Source: Prosthecochloris sp. (GTDB lineage: Bacteria; Bacteroidota; Chlorobiia; Chlorobiales; Chlorobiaceae). Taken from it: 64,000 nt of DNA. A program made the translations under genes and the position numbers. Shown here in pieces: positions 38,001 through 45,268 of the stretch. The notes beneath the pieces are model-generated. The model did not search any database. It saw nothing but the letters and a program-made list of their open reading frames with translations, and was not told the DNA's origin. Positions within the stretch are counted from its first letter, which is position 1; every line of letters begins with the position of its first letter. The stretch is from positions 1-64,000 of the forward strand of contig RAZP01000055.1 in the NCBI GenBank assembly GCA_004028745.1, in the 5' to 3' direction.

Positions 38001-38110
38001 CAGTCGAAAGTACGCAAGGCCAAGGGACCTCGATTTCAGTTTTTCTACCCCTGATGACAAAACAACAACAGCAAAAAACCGATAGCAATGAAACAGATTC
38101 TGGTCATTGA
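35096..38110 (+). CDS. PAS-domain sensor histidine kinase with Cache-like sensor
   Basis: A 1004-residue membrane kinase. Helix 1 (residues 15-38) and helix 2 (about 330-350) enclose a Cache-type periplasmic sensor with NHRYYFTAARQLETRDVYIS and SPFDLNIEHREIEWPHKP. Three PAS domains follow (about 370-485, 495-610 and 620-745). The HisKA motif GGIAHDFNNIL puts the phospho-accepting histidine near residue 765; the ATPase has the N box IVMNLCTNAWQAM near 871, DTGKGM near 922 and GTGLGLSVVYGI. The receiver gene overlaps its end by 23 bases, so they form a coupled pair. The signal is unknown. Confidence 0.93.
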   Translation: MNIILPKELKRPRVLLQSALIFLPIMAVIVLMSFYIYRSDLSRNMKEIREASQKTMLDKQQCLVKKIEDTIQDLDFIASLPEAPDALENPRGTAAERVKKNLLSLSNAKTVYDQLRYLDTNGKEVLRINYDPLKGAYPVVESQLQEKNHRYYFTAARQLETRDVYISPFDLNIEHREIEWPHKPTLRFARSVFDRHGEKCGIAVINLLGKPLVETLGFQDTVRHNKLMLLNDEGFYLTGAPDENNWGFMFPGTEKATAFAKHFPDEWTRIRDDPEGQFRTKSGLFTFKRVYPLPESAFNGSDNFYWHMVSLVPENRLKTIVPAKLDYITLTLFTGLILFAGTLTLTIRIERSHQSRKDLEKLAAEIQAFYDHSPTLITICSPDGKYLMTNKAAAKFLRMPAEKIIGKNFADLLPPELVKVFLERTGKVAARNTPITVRDHIKINNNERYFHSVIFPIRSENGYPSMLGVSSVDITDQILYQNVLKENETRFRSLFEGSPDAIFLADASSGIITRANEKASTLTGLTRDELVGKHFTSLHPEDQQEIIAKSFRKKETEAPKSVTSIPMESLVQHKDGRKIPVEIISHKMRLDNRDIIYSIFRDITIRKKTESELQEKTIMLETVTESVPAYIYMKNRDFRYTFTNRYGLEQHDHLSPEQLTGKTDYDIFPEAIANNYRSTDKTVMETGQPLMNMEEEVVLPDGTCVPVLTNKFPLFNKQGEIEGVIGISMDRSEQKTAEERNRKLENQLRNSHKLETLGTLSGGIAHDFNNILTPIIGFTEIAIDTLPPENDTLQDLQAVLKAAKRAKKLVQQILTFSRQEPQNLQPQKLQPLIRESMDFLRHSIPSTVKTEQFIEEFDDTVMCDASQVQQIVMNLCTNAWQAMETEPKTLTVELRKITIGSFMAASYKNLKENQPYARITVHDTGKGMEKEEIDRMFDPFYTTKGVGKGTGLGLSVVYGIVRGHNGEITVESTQGQGTSISVFLPLMTKQQQQKTDSNETDSGH

Positions 38111-38456
38111 CGATGAGCCCGATATCCTCAAGTTGATCAGCAAAATCCTCGAAAAGGCAGGATACAAGGTGATGACTGCAGAAAACGGCAGACTTGCCGA
38201 CAAACTATTCAATGAATACCCGTTCGACCTTGTCATTACCGACATTGTTATGCCTCAGAAAGAGGGACTGGAAATCATTCTTCAGCTTAAGGAGAACAGC
38301 CCTGATACAAAAATTCTCGCCATATCAGGAGGCGGTAAAATCGAGTTTGCCGAATACCTTGATGCCGCCCGGGCAACAGGCGCACACGCGATTGTGAAGA
38401 AACCATTCGAAATAAGCCACCTGCTGAACACGGTCGAACAGCTGTTGAACCCGTAA
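38088..38456 (+). CDS. Stand-alone response-regulator receiver
   Basis: A single CheY-like receiver domain of 122 residues. The acidic pair is DDEPD, the phospho-acceptor lies in DLVITDIVMP, and KKPFE gives the conserved lysine. It has no output domain. Its start lies inside the end of the kinase gene (23-base overlap), so the kinase is its likely donor. It could act by protein binding or pass phosphate onward, with an output partner elsewhere. Confidence 0.92.
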   Translation: MKQILVIDDEPDILKLISKILEKAGYKVMTAENGRLADKLFNEYPFDLVITDIVMPQKEGLEIILQLKENSPDTKILAISGGGKIEFAEYLDAARATGAHAIVKKPFEISHLLNTVEQLLNP

Positions 38457-38489
38457 TGGGCGCAGGAGCGAAAAAACCCTTTCTTATCC

Positions 38490-38523
38490 GCTCAACGAGG
38501 CAATTGAAGCGCGGAATAATAAC
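38490..38523. repeat. Right-hand arm of an interrupted GGGCACCTCT repeat
   Basis: GCTCAACGAGGCAATTGAAG and CGCGGAATAATAAC match the right arm of full copies. A complete copy follows at once, then AAATAGAGTTACCCTT, which could be the displaced end. This looks like one copy inserted into another. Confidence 0.5.
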
Positions 38524-38669
38524 GGGGGCACCTCTATTAATTGTCGTGAGCGCCTTGAGTACAAGGCGGACGGAGCGCAGAAACCGGAGTGTACACGCGA
38601 GTACATGAGGATTTCGAGCACCGACCAACGACGTAATCATGGTGCGCAACAAATTAATAGAGGTGCCCT
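38524..38669. repeat. GGGCACCTCT repeat, GTGTACA core type
   Basis: A complete copy: GGGGGCACCTCTATTAATTG, then CTTGAGTACAAGGCGGACGG, GAAACCGGAGTGTACACGCG and AGTACATGAGGATTTCGAGC, ending CAAATTAATAGAGGTGCCCT. It is nearly identical in the core to 34709-34854 and 39264-39408 (inverted). Confidence 0.88.
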
Positions 38670-38670
38670 A

Positions 38671-38745
38671 AATAGAGTTACCCTTCTATTAACTTGCCCC
38701 GCGCCTTGACCATTTCGTTGGGCGGGCAAATGCCTGCATACCGAA
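38671..38745. repeat. Fragments of further GGGCACCTCT repeats
   Basis: AATAGAGTTACCCTTCTATT resembles an end, and GCGCCTTGACCATTTCGTTG resembles an inverted arm. Parts of two decayed copies seem to abut here. Confidence 0.45.
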
Positions 38746-38791
38746 TGCCGGTCTTTTTCTTTCGGAGATCACAGTCGGCCCCGTGAAATAG

Positions 38792-39061
38792 CCTGAATAA
38801 TTCACCAAAGGAAGAAAAAAGATGCAAAGGGACGGGGAACTTCCCCTTTCCTGTCATTCCCGTGCTTGACACGGGAATCCAGTAGTCAAAACAACCTCAC
38901 TATGGATGCCGCATCGAGTGCGACATGACTTGTGAGGGTTGGATGCCGCCCTGTGAAATATTCTCTATTATACGGGGCGACATGACTGTATACGGTTTTG
39001 AGCTTTTTCACCTGTTTCCGGGAGGGAATCTGGGCTTTCGGACTCTCATGAATTATTCAGG
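38792..39061. repeat. MITE-like element with 13-bp inverted ends (copy 2)
   Basis: Begins CCTGAATAATTCA (38792-38804) and ends TGAATTATTCAGG (39049-39061), the same perfect inverted ends as at 4358-4557. The interior of 270 bases is unrelated except near the ends, and includes a hairpin ATTCCCGTG-CTTGA-CACGGGAAT (38856-38878), a motif known from many bacterial genomes as part of a dispersed repeat. No reading frame is present. Confidence 0.8.
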
Positions 39062-39117
39062 ATAGATGCTCAGATTTCACAAAAGAGGTCCCAGGGTCGG
39101 AAAAAGCATTTGTCGTC

Positions 39118-39160
39118 TCGACAAAGCCGGGACTCACGACAATCTATAGAGTTGCCATTA
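39118..39160. repeat. Fragment of the GGGCACCTCT repeat
   Basis: GACAAAGCCGGGACTCACGA and CAATCTATAGAGTTGCCAT match the inverted left arm of core-type TCCCGAC copies. Only this arm remains. Confidence 0.45.
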
Positions 39161-39263
39161 TGGCTCACGAGAGATTATCTGCAACATGGAACGAACAGGA
39201 CATTTCTTTACGTTATCACAAACAACAAGTACAATAGATAGCTCTCTTAGCTTGGCCTGTAAT

Positions 39264-39408
39264 AAGGGCACCTCTATTAATTTGTTGCGCGCCCCGAATA
39301 CTTCGTTGGGCAGTACTCGAAATCCTCATGTACTCTGTGTACACTCCGGTTTCTGCGTTCCGTCCGCCTTGTCTTCAGGTCGCTCACGACAATTAATAGA
39401 GGTGCCCA
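39264..39408. repeat. GGGCACCTCT repeat, GTGTACA core type, inverted
   Basis: Full copy in the opposite sense: AGGGCACCTCTATTAATTTG, CTCGAAATCCTCATGTACTC, TGTGTACACTCCGGTTTCTG and CACGACAATTAATAGAGGTG. It ends 13 bases before the ATG at 39422, so it is probably part of the leader of that gene. It closes the 965-base gap that starts after the receiver gene. Confidence 0.88.
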
Positions 39409-39421
39409 TAAAAATGCTGCG

Positions 39422-39757
39422 ATGAACATTGACGCATTCTATACATGGTTCATAGGACTTGGCGCACAATACGGTGTCAATCCGTTGGTTTTCGGGGCGA
39501 TCTATGTCGGCGCAATACCTTTTTTCACCCTCTCTCTTGCATGGCTTGTCAGGAACCTGAAGCAGAAAAAACCTACTGCACTACCGGCACTGCTTACAGG
39601 ATTCTTTTTCATTTCAGCTTATCTCTACCTCATCATTGCAGGCAGAAACGTCCCTTTCTGGGTATATCTTTTTATTGCCGCGCTGGTTGGTTTCGGGACA
39701 TGGTCAACAATCCAGAAAATCAGAAAACGGGTCTCACAAACGGAGGAAAACACATGA
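39422..39757 (+). CDS. Small membrane protein upstream of a flavoprotein
   Basis: A 111-residue protein with three membrane helices (about residues 20-42, 54-72 and 77-95) and a charged C-terminus (KIRKRVSQTEENT). The stop codon overlaps the start of the flavoprotein gene as ATGA, so the two are translationally coupled. It may anchor or supply the flavoprotein at the membrane; that is inference. A complete repeat ends 13 bases before the start. Confidence 0.8.
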   Translation: MNIDAFYTWFIGLGAQYGVNPLVFGAIYVGAIPFFTLSLAWLVRNLKQKKPTALPALLTGFFFISAYLYLIIAGRNVPFWVYLFIAALVGFGTWSTIQKIRKRVSQTEENT

Positions 39758-41238
39758 ACTTCGATTATGACGTTATCGTTGTCGGAGGGGGAGCAGCCGG
39801 CTTGACTGCGGCAGGGCTTTCTGCTTCATTGGGAGCCAAAACTGCAATGATCGAGGAGAAAAAACTGGGTGGTGACTGCACGTGGTATGGCTGTATTCCC
39901 AGCAAAACCCTCCTGAAATCCGCCAAAGTAGCGCATACAGTCCGCCAAGCCGCCAAATACGGCATCACAACCGATGGCCCGACTGTCGATTTCGAAGCCG
40001 TCATGAAACGTGTTCATTCCGTTCAGCAAAACGTCTACAATGAAGCCGATGCTCCTGAGATTTATGAAAAAATGGGGGTAACGGTCATCGAGGGTCAGGG
40101 AAGTTTTGCAGATGAACATACCATCACCATCACGAAAGAGGGCATGGAACCTCAGACACTCCGGGCGAAAAACATAGTAATCGCCACGGGAAGCAGACCG
40201 GTAATTCCTCCGATTGAAGGACTCGAGACTGTTCCGTACCTGACAAATGAAACCATTTTCTCTCTGAAACAACAGCCGAAAAAGCTTTTGATTATCGGTG
40301 GCGGCCCAATTGGAACAGAAATGGGCCAGGCATTTGTAAGGCTGGGCTCCGAAGTTACCGTTTTTGACTTCGGCGAACGGATTCTATCCAAAGACCACCC
40401 CGAGCTGACCTCTATCCTTCAGGATATCCTTACCGGTGAAGGCATTGCCCTCAAGCTAAACACCATCGTCAAAAAAGTAGAGAAAAAGAACAGCAGCATA
40501 GTGGTGACGACTGAAGACAGAAGGAACGGCAATTCGTTCACTGTCGAGGGGGACACCCTTCTCGTCGCTTCCGGAAGACAGGCAAATATCGAAACGTTAA
40601 ACCTTGAAGCAGCAGGAATAGACACACACAAACGAGGCATAATTGTCAATGAGAGCTGCCAGACATCTCATCACCACATTTATGCCTGCGGGGACGTAGC
40701 AGGGGGCATGCAATTCACCCATATGGCGGAACACATGGCCAAAGTCGCAGTAAGCAAAATGCTGACTCATCTTCCAATGAGAACAGACGGCAGGCATGTT
40801 CCCTGGTGCACCTATACGGAACCTGAGATGGCGCATGTCGGTGAAACCGAGGAAGTATTGAAAAGCAAAAATGTTGGTTATGAGCTTTACCGTTTTCCGT
40901 TCAACAAAATAGACAGGGCCATCACCGAGAGCGAAACAGAAGGCTGGATACGGGTCTATGCTGCCGGTTTTGACGGAAAAATCTTCGGTGTCGATATCTT
41001 GGGCGTCCATGCCGGAGACCTGGTCAGTGAGTTTGCGCTGGCGATGCGCAACGGGGTAACACTTCGCCAGATGTCCGATACCATTCATCCTTATCCATCC
41101 TATGCACTCGGGAACCGGAGAGCAGCCGACCAGTGGTATGTTCGAAAACAGTCAGGAACACTTGTAGGTCTCCTTCAGTTTTTCTTTGGTTATCAGGGAA
41201 AAGTTCCGGATACCAGCGACCCGGACAGAATCGTTTGA
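39754..41238 (+). CDS. MerA/dihydrolipoamide-dehydrogenase-like flavoprotein
   Basis: A 494-residue class I pyridine-nucleotide disulfide reductase. The FAD site is VVGGGAAGLTAA, the redox pair is GGDCTWYGCIPSK, the NAD(P)H site IIGGGPIGTEM, and the second FAD motif YACGDVAGG. The C-terminal segment HPYPSYA replaces the HPTLSE of dihydrolipoamide dehydrogenase, so the catalytic His-Glu pair is incomplete. MerA would need a C-terminal cysteine pair, which is absent, and no HMA domain is attached. Start at 39754 has GGAGG six bases upstream. The substrate is unknown; coupling with the small membrane protein suggests a membrane-linked thiol or quinone role. Confidence 0.88.
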   Translation: MNFDYDVIVVGGGAAGLTAAGLSASLGAKTAMIEEKKLGGDCTWYGCIPSKTLLKSAKVAHTVRQAAKYGITTDGPTVDFEAVMKRVHSVQQNVYNEADAPEIYEKMGVTVIEGQGSFADEHTITITKEGMEPQTLRAKNIVIATGSRPVIPPIEGLETVPYLTNETIFSLKQQPKKLLIIGGGPIGTEMGQAFVRLGSEVTVFDFGERILSKDHPELTSILQDILTGEGIALKLNTIVKKVEKKNSSIVVTTEDRRNGNSFTVEGDTLLVASGRQANIETLNLEAAGIDTHKRGIIVNESCQTSHHHIYACGDVAGGMQFTHMAEHMAKVAVSKMLTHLPMRTDGRHVPWCTYTEPEMAHVGETEEVLKSKNVGYELYRFPFNKIDRAITESETEGWIRVYAAGFDGKIFGVDILGVHAGDLVSEFALAMRNGVTLRQMSDTIHPYPSYALGNRRAADQWYVRKQSGTLVGLLQFFFGYQGKVPDTSDPDRIV

Positions 41239-41256
41239 GCACCACCGACAACCTTT

Positions 41257-41344
41257 GGGCCACCTCTATTTATTTATTCCGCGCTTCAATTGCTTCGTTG
41301 AGCGGATAGGAGAGGGTACTCATGACAATAAATAGAGGTGGCCT
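41257..41344. repeat. GGGCACCTCT repeat, short type with hybrid arms
   Basis: Starts GGGCCACCTCTATTTATTTA with the CGCGCTTCAATTGCTTCGTT arm and ends CATGACAATAAATAGAGGTG. The core is replaced by a short GCGGATAGGAGAGGG. The ends are perfectly complementary over about 14 bases. Confidence 0.85.
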
Positions 41345-41404
41345 TTATAGTACCGATTGAAGTTTTTTTGTAAACTATAGATTTTCAACAATCGGTAGCA
41401 TCGT

Positions 41405-41875
41405 ATGGAGCCGGCCTTTTTTGCATTGCTTGTCATCATATTTGCCGCCGGTCTTGCTGCAGGCATCCTGCTTGGCAAAATAATCCGGCCTGAAACGGAT
41501 GATTTTGCTGACCCCCCTGTCCGGATAGGCCAATCGAACGTGAGTGGGCGGGGCGTCTTTGCAACCCGGAGTATCAGAAACGGTGATGTTATAGAACACT
41601 GTCCCGTACTTGAACTGGACGAAAAGGATATCGGAGGAGAACTGTTGAACTATGTCTTTTACGGAGAACACGAAAAAAAAAGACTTGTTGCAATGGGAAA
41701 CGGCATGCTCTTTAACCACTCGTCATTTCCGAATGTCGCATACTACCTTGAAGAAACGCCGCTCGGTCCTGAGCTGATAATTTACGCGCTGCGTGATATC
41801 CGGAAAGGAGAAGAGCTGTTTTACAACTACGGCAGTGATTGGTGGGCCACCAGGAATATTACCGATATCACTTAA
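41405..41875 (+). CDS. Membrane-anchored SET-domain protein
   Basis: A 156-residue protein with one N-terminal membrane helix (residues 4-24) followed by a SET domain. Expected motifs are present: SGRGVFATRSIRNGDVI (48-63), FNHSSFPN (NHS at 104-106) and ELFYNYG, whose Tyr142 corresponds to the catalytic tyrosine. SET domains methylate lysine using SAM. The usual post-SET cysteines are missing, as in many bacterial members. A membrane anchor is unusual. The stop TAA directly precedes GGGCACC of a repeat end. Its substrate is unknown. Confidence 0.85.
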   Translation: MEPAFFALLVIIFAAGLAAGILLGKIIRPETDDFADPPVRIGQSNVSGRGVFATRSIRNGDVIEHCPVLELDEKDIGGELLNYVFYGEHEKKRLVAMGNGMLFNHSSFPNVAYYLEETPLGPELIIYALRDIRKGEELFYNYGSDWWATRNITDIT

Positions 41876-41892
41876 GGGCACCCAGGTCCAGA

Positions 41893-42168
41893 CTATTCCA
41901 GTTCCTCTACAACAACTCCCATGTTGAATATGAGTACCATATTGCCGTCGTGGGCAAACTTGATCTTGTTGCCGTATTCCGTCGGCTCGATATCTATCCT
42001 TCCCTCATAGGTTCTGACCGGTTCACCGGAAGCCGAATAAACGGTCACTTTCCTCTTCAGGCCAACCCATTTGGACTGAAAATCCTTGACGCCGCGCTGG
42101 AATTTCTGTGAGCAGCCGCCAAACAAAATAGCCGCCAGCAACAGAAAAACCGGAAAAACTTTCTTCAT
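41893..42168 (-). CDS. Small lipoprotein, unknown
   Basis: A 91-residue lipoprotein with lipobox ILFGGC (cysteine 19). The mature part has a beta pattern (KRKVTVYSASGEPVRTYEGR) that looks like a small beta sandwich. No family is recognised. It faces the SET gene convergently with 17 bases between the stops. A truncated repeat lies upstream. Confidence 0.75.
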   Translation of the reverse strand: MKKVFPVFLLLAAILFGGCSQKFQRGVKDFQSKWVGLKRKVTVYSASGEPVRTYEGRIDIEPTEYGNKIKFAHDGNMVLIFNMGVVVEELE

Positions 42169-42178
42169 AGCACTCCTT

Positions 42179-42241
42179 TTTGGGTACCTCTATAAATTGT
42201 CGCGAGTGCCTTGAGTACAAGGCGAAAGGCGTTGCCCCTAA
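42179..42241. repeat. Truncated GGGCACCTCT repeat at the end of a WG-repeat gene
   Basis: TGGGTACCTCTATAAATTGT, CGCGAGTGCCTTGAGTACAA and GGCGAAAGGCGTTGCCCCTA: left arm and part of the core, then the sequence of the end appears prematurely. The last three bases are the stop codon (TAG on the minus strand) of the WG-repeat gene. Confidence 0.7.
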
Positions 42242-43356
42242 AGTATCGGCTTTTCGCTCCATACCACCTCACCCGAAAGATCGATATAAGCTTCTACGCC
42301 TTTCAGTCGAACCTTTGCCAACCCCTTGTAAAAACTCTCAGCCCGGCTGAAGCGCGGCTCTATAACCATCGCTCCTGATGTATCCACGTATCCCCATTTA
42401 GTTGCCTTCCGGACCGGCGCCAGACCGCAACAAAAAGGTTTTATCTCCCTGTACTGCAAGGGAACGACCTCTTTTCCATTTTTGTCGATGAACCCCCATC
42501 TATTTCTCACCGCCACCCGCGCATAACCACCGGAATAGTTTTCAGCAATATCATAGCGGCAATCAACAACCCTGATACCGGCTGCATCGATAAAGCCCCA
42601 TTTACCATTACATTTAACCCTGGCCCGGTTTTCTATAAAACTCCAGGCATCTTCGTATTGCGGCTCGATAACCATAGCTCCGGTAGTATCGATAAACCCC
42701 CACCTGCCGTCAACCATGACTTTCGCCCTGCTTCCCCAAAAACTGTCTGCCTCCTCGTACACCGGCCGAACAACAAACTCATTTGCCTTGTTGATATATC
42801 CCCATTTACCGTTTTTCCTTACCAGTCCCAGCCCGTGAGCAAAAAAATATCCGAGTTCGTATTCCGGTTCGATAACCATGCGGCCGTTTGTATCTATTGC
42901 GCCGTATTTCCCGTCAATCATCACGAAAGCAAGTCCTTCGGAAAAGTGATAACCGAAATCATATGCCCGGTTTCCGACCTGTAAACCGTTCTTTCCTATA
43001 TATATCTGTTTTCCGTTGACATGAACCCGCGCATACCCTTTCTTGAAAGGAGTTATCTTCGAATATTCCGGGTCGATGACATACCTGCCGGTGGAATCTA
43101 TATATCCCCACTTTTCACCTACCCTGACAGGAGCAAGGCCGTCACGGAAAATATAAGCAATATCGTAACGAGGTTCGATAACCATCGATCCGGACGGATC
43201 GATGTAACCGAACTTGCCCCCTCTGTAGACAACTTGTAAAGATTCTGCAGGTGCAATTGCCCTTGCACCTGCATCTTCAACACTGTTCCTACCGGAATCA
43301 AGGCTGCAACTGCTTGTAAAAAAAAGCAGGATAAACGTCACTAACCAGTAATGCAT
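42238..43356 (-). CDS. WG-repeat lipoprotein
   Basis: A lipoprotein of about 372 residues. The preferred start is ATG at 43356; an in-frame start farther up (43407) lies inside the DUF134 gene. The signal peptide ends in FTSSC. The mature part contains about nine WG repeats of roughly 35-40 residues (KWGYIDSTGRYVIDPEY, KWGYINKANEFVVRPVY, RWGFIDTTGAMVIEPQY and others). WG repeats form beta-propeller-like or stacked surfaces. It begins one base after the stop of the DUF134 regulator gene, so they are coupled. The stop codon lies in a repeat. Ligand unknown. Confidence 0.9.
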   Translation of the reverse strand: MHYWLVTFILLFFTSSCSLDSGRNSVEDAGARAIAPAESLQVVYRGGKFGYIDPSGSMVIEPRYDIAYIFRDGLAPVRVGEKWGYIDSTGRYVIDPEYSKITPFKKGYARVHVNGKQIYIGKNGLQVGNRAYDFGYHFSEGLAFVMIDGKYGAIDTNGRMVIEPEYELGYFFAHGLGLVRKNGKWGYINKANEFVVRPVYEEADSFWGSRAKVMVDGRWGFIDTTGAMVIEPQYEDAWSFIENRARVKCNGKWGFIDAAGIRVVDCRYDIAENYSGGYARVAVRNRWGFIDKNGKEVVPLQYREIKPFCCGLAPVRKATKWGYVDTSGAMVIEPRFSRAESFYKGLAKVRLKGVEAYIDLSGEVVWSEKPIL

Positions 43357-43357
43357 G

Positions 43358-43840
43358 CTACTTCTGCTTCGCCCCTCCTCTTCTTCTTCCTTCTCCGCAT
43401 CCACCATTTCTTATCATCGTAACTCCACATTCTGAACATTTCATACTCCGACACGGGATACCTGGCTGATGCTCTGTTTCATATCCACATTTCGGACAAA
43501 CGCAAAGCTCTTTTTTTGTTCTCTCTGTTTCTTCGCTTTTCATAAATACACCCCCTTCAAAAACAATTGACTTCCCCGAAACGATAGCTTCGGCAACTTT
43601 TTTATGCGCCGAATCAAGAATGCGGCCGAATGTCTGGCGTGAGACACCCATTGTCTCCGCGGCCTCGGACTGATACAACCCCTCAAGATCCGCCAATCTG
43701 ATCGCTTCAAGCTCATCGACGGTAACAACGATCTCTTCGAGTTGACTTCTTGGAATACCCTGGGGCTTGAAACAGCGAACCCTGGGCGTATCCTTTACCC
43801 TGCGGCAGCTTTTCGGCCTTCCTGCACGATTACGATTCAT
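43358..43840 (-). CDS. DUF134 family helix-turn-helix regulator with zinc ribbon
   Basis: A 160-residue DNA-binding protein of the DUF134 (UPF0251) family. The N-terminal part carries the family opening RPKSCRRV; the HTH lies at about 56-84 ([20 protein letters not shown]), the recognition helix being [11 protein letters not shown]-terminal zinc ribbon follows ([10 protein letters not shown] with a second MKCSECGV pair). Relatives are often found near Fe-Mo cofactor-type proteins; none is here. A promoter with an 18-base motif lies just before the ATG (43844-43874), and TATAAT ends 5 bases before it, which predicts a leaderless mRNA. Confidence 0.88.
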   Translation of the reverse strand: MNRNRAGRPKSCRRVKDTPRVRCFKPQGIPRSQLEEIVVTVDELEAIRLADLEGLYQSEAAETMGVSRQTFGRILDSAHKKVAEAIVSGKSIVFEGGVFMKSEETERTKKELCVCPKCGYETEHQPGIPCRSMKCSECGVTMIRNGGCGEGRRRGGAKQK

Positions 43841-43843
43841 GCT

Positions 43844-43874
43844 TAATTATAAGCATATGCCATTTTTCATACAA
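43844..43874 (-). promoter_or_regulatory. Promoter of the DUF134 gene with GCATATGC palindrome
   Basis: Read on the minus strand: TTGTAT (43874-43869), 17 bases, TATAAT (43851-43846). The spacer contains GGCATATGCT, a palindrome next to the -10 box. The 18 bases at 43844-43861 recur exactly at 45792-45809 before osmC. The expected transcript start falls at the ATG. The palindrome could bind DUF134 itself. Confidence 0.65.
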
Positions 43875-44068
43875 AGGGGGAATATTTTTTTATAGCTTGA
43901 TAGCAGGAAAAGGCTGGTAACAAATAGCTATTGAGCCGTCAAGCCTTTTGGACACAAAACAGGAAACATGTAAACCAGCAGGAGACATCAGAGTTCCGAT
44001 TTATTCTACGTAACTCATTTATCAAAATGAGGGTTTTTGTTCAAGCTCTCTTTTGCAACGAAAAGATC

Positions 44069-44210
44069 AAGGTCGCCTATAAACCGTTGGGAGAGTTCTG
44101 AGTGTAAGGCGGACGGAGCGCAGGAACCGGAGTGTACATAGAGTACATGAGGATTCCGAGCACCGCCCAACGAAGCAATCAGGACTCTTAGCAGGTTTAT
44201 AGGCGACCTT
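44069..44210. repeat. GTGTACA-core repeat with different arms
   Basis: The core matches the other GTGTACA copies (AAGGCGGACGGAGCGCAGGA, ACCGGAGTGTACATAGAGTA, CATGAGGATTCCGAGCACCG) but the ends are AGGTCGCCTATAAACC and GGTTTATAGGCGACCT instead of GGGCACCTCT. So the same core carries a second set of perfect inverted ends. The final base is the last base of the TDT stop codon. The rest of 43875-44068 shows no gene. Confidence 0.85.
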
Positions 44211-45226
44211 CAGTCCTCTACGCAGATCTCCGCCCTGACAATCGCCTTCAGAGTCACTACAACCAGCATAAGAATGACAACCGCCAAAAGTCCTAACTCG
44301 AAAAGAGCAATATTTTTAAACAGTATATCGCCGGTCAGGTGAAGCATCACCACGGTAGCCAGTGTTTTGGCTGCAAGCGGGAAAGAGTATGCCCACCAGG
44401 AAAGATAAAAGTTGATCTTTGCCAGAATCTGAACCTTGAAAAGAATCAGAATAAACATGAAAAGCGAGAAATAGTAAAGAATCCTTGCAAATGCATCAGG
44501 TCCAGCTTCAAGTGTCATGAGACCGGCAAGTTTCGCATAGGCTATAAAACCGATTGCAGGCGGCGCAAAAAGGATAAAAAGTGTCGGAAGCAGCCTGTCG
44601 GGAATAGGCGAATAGAACATCATGCGGTAAAGCACAATCGTAAACAAGGCCATCCAGAACACAAGCCCAACCGAGAAAAAGAACCACGACACTTCTACAA
44701 AACCATGCGGCACACCGGCAATAGGCACGATAATGGCACCTACAATGGGAATAAACCAGCCGGGGGTGACATGCTCGATTTTAAAATGTGTGTGACGTAT
44801 CCAGATGGAAATAATAACGATTGAAGCTACAAACTGCAGAATTGTTCCAATTATCCAGAGATACCGGGAAATGCTCATGTCCCGATCAAGAAATGCAACG
44901 CTAAGCACAAGAAAAACCTTGGCAATAAGCGGAAAAAAGTTAACCTTGATCGGGTGATTGAACTCTTTTTTCACCGCGTCCGGATGTTTGAGCATTTTTG
45001 CAAAATACACAAGACCTACCAGCACAAAAAGCACAATGGTAAGGTAAACAAGAATGGTTGCAGGAGTTTCCAGCACAGGAAGAATCCCGTTCCCCTCATG
45101 ACCGCCGACTTTCTGAACGGCCAGGGAAAAACCGGCCATGCCGAGAACGATAGCGAAAAAGGTAATATGAAAATTCCTCAATCGTAACGATGATTCACCT
45201 GCAAGTGCAGCTGCATTGCTATTCAT
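44210..45226 (-). CDS. TDT (TehA/SLAC1) family membrane transporter
   Basis: A 338-residue inner-membrane protein with about ten helices, of the tellurite-resistance/dicarboxylate transporter (TDT) family that includes TehA and plant SLAC1. The opening FFAIVLGMAGFSLAVQ and the HVTPGWFIPIVGAIIVP segment are typical. TehA-type proteins move anions. The stop codon abuts a repeat. The osmC gene lies 42 bases upstream on the same strand. Substrate unknown. Confidence 0.88.
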   Translation of the reverse strand: MNSNAAALAGESSLRLRNFHITFFAIVLGMAGFSLAVQKVGGHEGNGILPVLETPATILVYLTIVLFVLVGLVYFAKMLKHPDAVKKEFNHPIKVNFFPLIAKVFLVLSVAFLDRDMSISRYLWIIGTILQFVASIVIISIWIRHTHFKIEHVTPGWFIPIVGAIIVPIAGVPHGFVEVSWFFFSVGLVFWMALFTIVLYRMMFYSPIPDRLLPTLFILFAPPAIGFIAYAKLAGLMTLEAGPDAFARILYYFSLFMFILILFKVQILAKINFYLSWWAYSFPLAAKTLATVVMLHLTGDILFKNIALFELGLLAVVILMLVVVTLKAIVRAEICVED

Positions 45227-45268
45227 TGCTATTGTATTTGTTTTCTGGTTATAAAATGCACACTCAAT

